Assembly: GCA_016234065.1 (NCBI GenBank)
Contig: JACQLJ010000035.1
Coordinates: 1-7,685, forward strand
Direction of reading: 5' to 3'
DNA from: Candidatus Pacearchaeota archaeon
Lineage (GTDB): Archaea; Nanobdellota; Nanobdellia; Pacearchaeales; GW2011-AR1
Length of the DNA: 7,685 nucleotides
Shown: piece after piece, positions 4,827 through 7,685 of the stretch
Position numbering within the stretch: position 1 is the stretch's first letter
Layout of the letters: each line of letters opens with the position of its first letter
Position numbers and translations under genes: made by a program
Notes under the pieces: model-generated
Seen by the model: the letters and a program-made list of their open reading frames with translations, nothing else
What the model was told of the DNA's origin: nothing
Databases searched by the model: none

Positions 4827-5339
4827 ATGCCTGCTAAAAAAATAAGCATTGATAATGCAAAGAAGGAAAAATTATTTTACATTGTGGCAAATCTCGTTGT
4901 ATACAGGGAAAGTGATGGGAGATGCCTTATTTTAAAGAGACATCCAAGAGAAATAGCGCATCCAAACAAATTCGCTGTTCCGGGAGGAAAACTTGAATGG
5001 AAAGATCTGCCTATTGACAAACCGACAAGAATAAACGGCGACATCTTGGATTACGAAAACGCAGTAGAAGAATTGTTGAAAAGGGAGGCCAGAGAAGAAG
5101 CAGGAATTGAAGTCCATGGTGATTTTATCTATATCAACAGCGTTGCATTCATTCGCCCTGATGAAATTCCTGTAATTCTTGTGAAGTTTGCAACCAAATA
5201 CAAAAGCGGTGAGGTAAAGCCAGAACCAGGAGCATTCACTGACTATGCATGGGTGAATGAAGAAGAAATCAAAAAATATGATTGCATAAAAGGAATTCCT
5301 GAAGAAATAAGAAAAACAATTCAGATTTTTTCTAAATGA
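4827..5339 (+). CDS. Nudix hydrolase with an insertion in the Nudix box
   Basis: This 170-residue soluble protein has the Nudix fold signature. The box starts at G54 in VPGGKLEW (51-58) and ends with the intact catalytic helix REAREEAGI (86-94), matching RE-U-x-EE-x-GU with metal-binding E90 and E91. Between them the chain is 18 residues longer than the standard G-x5-E-x7-RE spacing, and N78 stands where the first box glutamate is expected (E77 is adjacent). The inserted part (about 58-76) is polar and loop-like. Nudix enzymes cleave nucleoside diphosphates linked to another moiety (NTPs, nucleotide sugars, NADH, capped or oxidised nucleotides); the substrate cannot be read here. It is the last gene of the DoxX operon, with two bases between it and the previous stop, and its own stop directly abuts the permease stop. 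Confidence 0.9.
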   Translation: MPAKKISIDNAKKEKLFYIVANLVVYRESDGRCLILKRHPREIAHPNKFAVPGGKLEWKDLPIDKPTRINGDILDYENAVEELLKREAREEAGIEVHGDFIYINSVAFIRPDEIPVILVKFATKYKSGEVKPEPGAFTDYAWVNEEEIKKYDCIKGIPEEIRKTIQIFSK

Positions 5340-6371
5340 TTACTTTGTTTTTCTGAAAAGGATTTTCCTTGATTTGAAAAAAATACATAATAAAAGAACA
5401 CCTGTAAAAACCCCTGAAATCCATGCGCCAACGTTTATGATTTTTGTAAAACTGTTGAATTCGTAATAATGGACAAATAAAAATAAAATTAGAGGTGGAA
5501 CTATTGTCAGAAACCAAGCGAGGTTTTTAGAAATTTTCCAATCAAACTCCCAAGTGTCTCTTAAAATTATTGAAGAACCAAAATAAGAATTGAACATTGT
5601 CATTATTCCAAGCAAAACAAAAACCTTACCTAAAGCAATTGTTGCAACCTCCGGGGTTTTGTCACCGCTATAACCCAAGACAATCACTGTAAAAACCAAA
5701 TACAGGATAAAAACAACAACATGAGAAATTATTATTGAACGTGTCATGATTTTACCATCATCTTTAGTTATTCTTTTTAGCAGAGGAACAGACGAAAACC
5801 CGAGAAAAGCAAATAGTATGACCCCTATCGGAGTAAACAAACTATCAAGATAAAAGGTGGAAAGATTTTGAAAATCAATTCTCCACCCATAAAAAACAAT
5901 TATTGAAAGAACCAAGATCATAACAAGTCCGATTCCAAGCAATTCCTCTTTTTGCAATGCCTTCAACCCGTAATAAGTCAATAGTGAAAGGAAAAACCAG
6001 ACAAATATTCCAAAATACAATTCATAACTTAAATTATTGTAAAAAAGAAAACTGAGCGACTGCCCTTCTCCGACGAGATAAGCCAAAATCGTGGCATACA
6101 TGCTAAAAACAAAAGCCAGAAACATTATCCATTTTCCTTTTTTCCCTATGTAAATTTCAGCGTAGCCGGCGAGTTGGTGATTTCCTTTAGTCCTTATAAC
6201 TAATTTCCCGAGATAAATCATAAAAAAACACAAAGCAGTGCTGATAAAAATCATTTCAATAAGTCCTATCAAAAAACCTGACTTCATCACAACGTAAGGA
6301 ATTCCCAAAAACCCTGCGCCGATAATTGTTCCCATCAATATCGCGATAGAATAATATAACCTCTTTACCAT
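5340..6371 (-). CDS. Amino-acid permease, APC superfamily (tyrosine/tryptophan permease-like)
   Basis: This 343-residue integral membrane protein has about 10-11 predicted helices. The N-terminal helix has the signature GTIIGAGFLGIPYV (14-27), the unwound substrate- and sodium-site helix of amino-acid transporters of the aromatic (HAAAP) and related AAAP/SLC38 families. A further conserved-looking stretch is FAFLGFSSVPLLKR (187-200). Bacterial relatives such as TyrP are about 400 residues, so this is a short form without an obvious break. It probably imports amino acids with a cation gradient, sensible in an organism with limited biosynthesis; the specific substrate is not determinable. A TATA box on the - strand (6393-6400) sits 26 nt before the ATG. 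The stop codon directly follows that of the convergent Nudix gene with no gap. Confidence 0.85.
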   Translation of the reverse strand: MVKRLYYSIAILMGTIIGAGFLGIPYVVMKSGFLIGLIEMIFISTALCFFMIYLGKLVIRTKGNHQLAGYAEIYIGKKGKWIMFLAFVFSMYATILAYLVGEGQSLSFLFYNNLSYELYFGIFVWFFLSLLTYYGLKALQKEELLGIGLVMILVLSIIVFYGWRIDFQNLSTFYLDSLFTPIGVILFAFLGFSSVPLLKRITKDDGKIMTRSIIISHVVVFILYLVFTVIVLGYSGDKTPEVATIALGKVFVLLGIMTMFNSYFGSSIILRDTWEFDWKISKNLAWFLTIVPPLILFLFVHYYEFNSFTKIINVGAWISGVFTGVLLLCIFFKSRKILFRKTK

Positions 6372-6392
6372 AAATTATATTGGAAAATGCAT

Positions 6393-6400
6393 TATTTAAA
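6393..6400 (-). promoter_or_regulatory. TATA box for the amino-acid permease gene
   Basis: On the - strand this reads TTTAAATA, centred about 26 nt before the ATG at 6371. It lies in the 45-base gap after the PurO-like gene, so the permease is probably transcribed on its own, leaderless, although read-through from the upstream gene is possible. Confidence 0.5.
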
Positions 6401-6416
6401 ACTTGCAAAAAGTATT

Positions 6417-7175
6417 TCAAAATCTGTTTTTAACAGAGAAATCAAACCCATTAACTCCCTTCATTACAACCGCAGATGCGATTGCATAATTTCTTCCATC
6501 TTGAGGATTTACATGATTAATTGAATCAAAAAGTGAATCAGTTATCTCTCCTACGCTAGATGAAGAAACTCTTCCTTCAAGTAACCCTCTTTTAAAAGAC
6601 ACTAGTGGGCTTTCATTTCCCCCTTGATAAGTTGTTATTGTTTTTGTTCTTCCTGGAATTAACTGAAATGAAAATTGGTTAACTTCTCTTCCATTTGATA
6701 ATTCTGTTCTTCTTACGATATGGAATGCGCCACTATTTCTGTCTAGGCAAGCACTTATTCTTGGAGTGAAATTTGGTGAATCTGGTTCATAAGATGTAAT
6801 GTCAAACTCTTGACCATCAAAATTTTTAATAAAAGGATTGTCCATCGCTGTTTCCAAAACAGCATATGGTGGATAACTAAGATGTTTTGAGCGCTGAATT
6901 AATAATTCTGTTTGAGCTCCATTGCTTGCAACAATTTTATCTTTTACAAAAACAATTGCAGGATAGAAATGCAACGGATTATCTTCTTTTTCTCCAGGCA
7001 AAGATTTAACCTTCACTGAATCTCTATTATAGCCCAAAATTCTGCGCTGATTCTGTTCATCCCTTGCAGTTAATGTATATCCAACAAAAGGATTCCCTTG
7101 AGAAGTCATGCCGATTGTTATTGCTCTCCCGCTATAAACCATTCCTCTTAATGCTGAAAAATCATCCAACGCCAT
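6417..7175 (-). CDS. IMP cyclohydrolase-like protein (PurO family)
   Basis: From the ATG at 7175 this is 252 residues. It resembles the PurO/IMP cyclohydrolase family (Ntn-hydrolase fold): YSGRAITIGMTSQGNPFVGY (14-33), SNGAQTELL (84-92), TPRISACLD (137-145), and TTYQGGNESPLVSF (181-194). PurO closes the ring of FAICAR to give IMP, the last step of purine synthesis in many archaea. Archaeal PurO is nearer 200 residues, so this copy is longer, mainly in the loops. No other purine gene is visible; many DPANN lack the pathway, so the true substrate may differ. A GTG nine bases upstream (7184) is an alternative start. A TAAAAATA on the - strand (7201-7208) fits as TATA box about 29 nt before the ATG. 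It follows dtdA by 53 bases on the same strand. Family confidence is fairly high, function moderate. Confidence 0.78.
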   Translation of the reverse strand: MALDDFSALRGMVYSGRAITIGMTSQGNPFVGYTLTARDEQNQRRILGYNRDSVKVKSLPGEKEDNPLHFYPAIVFVKDKIVASNGAQTELLIQRSKHLSYPPYAVLETAMDNPFIKNFDGQEFDITSYEPDSPNFTPRISACLDRNSGAFHIVRRTELSNGREVNQFSFQLIPGRTKTITTYQGGNESPLVSFKRGLLEGRVSSSSVGEITDSLFDSINHVNPQDGRNYAIASAVVMKGVNGFDFSVKNRF

Positions 7176-7200
7176 TTTAATCACTCAAAATAATCTACTC

Positions 7201-7208
7201 TATTTTTA
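7201..7208 (-). promoter_or_regulatory. Candidate TATA box for the PurO-like gene
   Basis: On the - strand this reads TAAAAATA, about 29 nt before the ATG at 7175, within the gap after the dtdA stop. A second AT-rich box, TTTATAC at about 7215-7221 on the - strand, is an alternative. Confidence 0.4.
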
Positions 7209-7228
7209 AGAATTTGTATAAATTAATA

Positions 7229-7685
7229 TTATTTTCCAACATCAGAAGTTCTTTCGTATCTAATGTAAAGTTTGTCTAAAATACCAAGAATTTGTTTTCT
7301 TTGCTCTGAGGTTCCAAGCCCTTTCCAATCCAAAACAGCCAAGTCAACTTCCTCTTCTGTCTTAGAAATTGCTTCCTTTATCATTTCCTCTGTCAATGGA
7401 AAGGAGTAAGAGGGGATAACATGTGAAATTGCAATGTTTGACTTTGCCTGGATTTTATTAAAGTTGGGGCAGTAATGAGGACCCCCAATGGCTATTGCAA
7501 CTTCGTTGTATGGATTTTCTTTTAATGAAAAAATAGTATCAGAAATTGTCTTCGCCAAAATAAAACCAGCTCGCCTGTCATTATATTCTGTTTCAGTTGA
7601 ACCAATTTCAACAAAAACACAAGGCCTGTCAATAAGAGGCCCATGGTGTGTGGCCTCCATTGTTATTTCATAATCTTTTAAATCA
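7229..7685 (-). CDS. dtdA: D-aminoacyl-tRNA deacylase, archaeal DtdA/DTD2 type (C-terminal part)
   Basis: The frame stays open to the window edge, so only the last 151 residues are seen and the N-terminus is missing. An internal ATG at 7660 is not the start, because DLKDYEIT precedes it in frame and the conserved motif begins there. Family landmarks, numbered from the window edge, are MEATHHGP (9-16), FVEIGSTETEY (24-34), IAIGGPHYCPNF (64-75) and SHVIPSY (87-93). These histidine- and glycine-rich motifs mark the archaeal and plant DTD2 (GEK1-like) enzymes, which hydrolyse D-amino acids wrongly attached to tRNA and so protect the D-amino-acid-free state of translation. Archaeal members are commonly about 250-280 residues, so a little over half is present. 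The gene lies upstream of the PurO-like gene on the same strand. Confidence 0.92.
   Translation of the reverse strand, partial: DLKDYEITMEATHHGPLIDRPCVFVEIGSTETEYNDRRAGFILAKTISDTIFSLKENPYNEVAIAIGGPHYCPNFNKIQAKSNIAISHVIPSYSFPLTEEMIKEAISKTEEEVDLAVLDWKGLGTSEQRKQILGILDKLYIRYERTSDVGK

Noticed and set aside
7176..7184. GTG at 7184 as start of the PurO-like gene
   Set aside because: It adds only three residues; the ATG at 7175 is the stronger codon and fits the TATA spacing slightly better. It cannot be fully excluded.
1..7685. CRISPR arrays, insertion sequences, phage genes or defence modules
   Set aside because: No regularly spaced direct repeats, transposase or integrase motifs, or terminal inverted repeats were seen on either strand.

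Overview
This window is almost certainly from an archaeon, and the small AT-rich compact genome fits the DPANN group (for example Woesearchaeota or Pacearchaeota), although the lineage is inference. The archaeal evidence is: a tRNA intron bounded by a textbook bulge-helix-bulge motif; tRNAs without an encoded CCA; the C-terminal half of the archaeal-type D-aminoacyl-tRNA deacylase DtdA; a PurO-type IMP cyclohydrolase homologue; and TATA boxes about 24-30 nt upstream of many start codons with no Shine-Dalgarno sequence, which points to leaderless mRNAs.

Left part (1-1283, + strand): the 3' portion of an intron-containing tRNA-Asp(GUC) cut by the window edge; a small spacer with a GNRA-capped hairpin and a degenerate tRNA 3'-end-like sequence; a circularly permuted YlqF/MMR1-type GTPase; and a 48-residue membrane protein resembling DUF3096. 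The last gene meets a DEAD-box RNA helicase (1280-2710, - strand) tail to tail with overlapping stop codons.

Middle part (2711-3906): a divergent AT-rich promoter region, tRNA-Ser(GGA), then an uncharacterised soluble protein with an HExxH zincin motif. That gene meets a small two-helix membrane protein on the - strand, the stops one base apart. From 3994 a likely three-gene operon reads rightwards: DoxX-family membrane protein, four-helix membrane protein of unknown function, and a Nudix hydrolase whose Nudix box carries an 18-residue insertion.

Right part (5340-7685, all - strand): an amino-acid permease whose stop abuts the Nudix stop, a PurO-like protein, and the truncated dtdA at the window edge.

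Much of the content concerns translation and RNA: two tRNAs, a putative ribosome-assembly GTPase, an RNA helicase and a D-aminoacyl-tRNA proofreading enzyme. The rest is membrane, transport and nucleotide housekeeping. I see no CRISPR array, transposase, phage gene or recognisable defence system. The least explained items are the zincin protein, the DoxX/membrane/Nudix operon, the isolated PurO homologue and the tRNA-like remnant.
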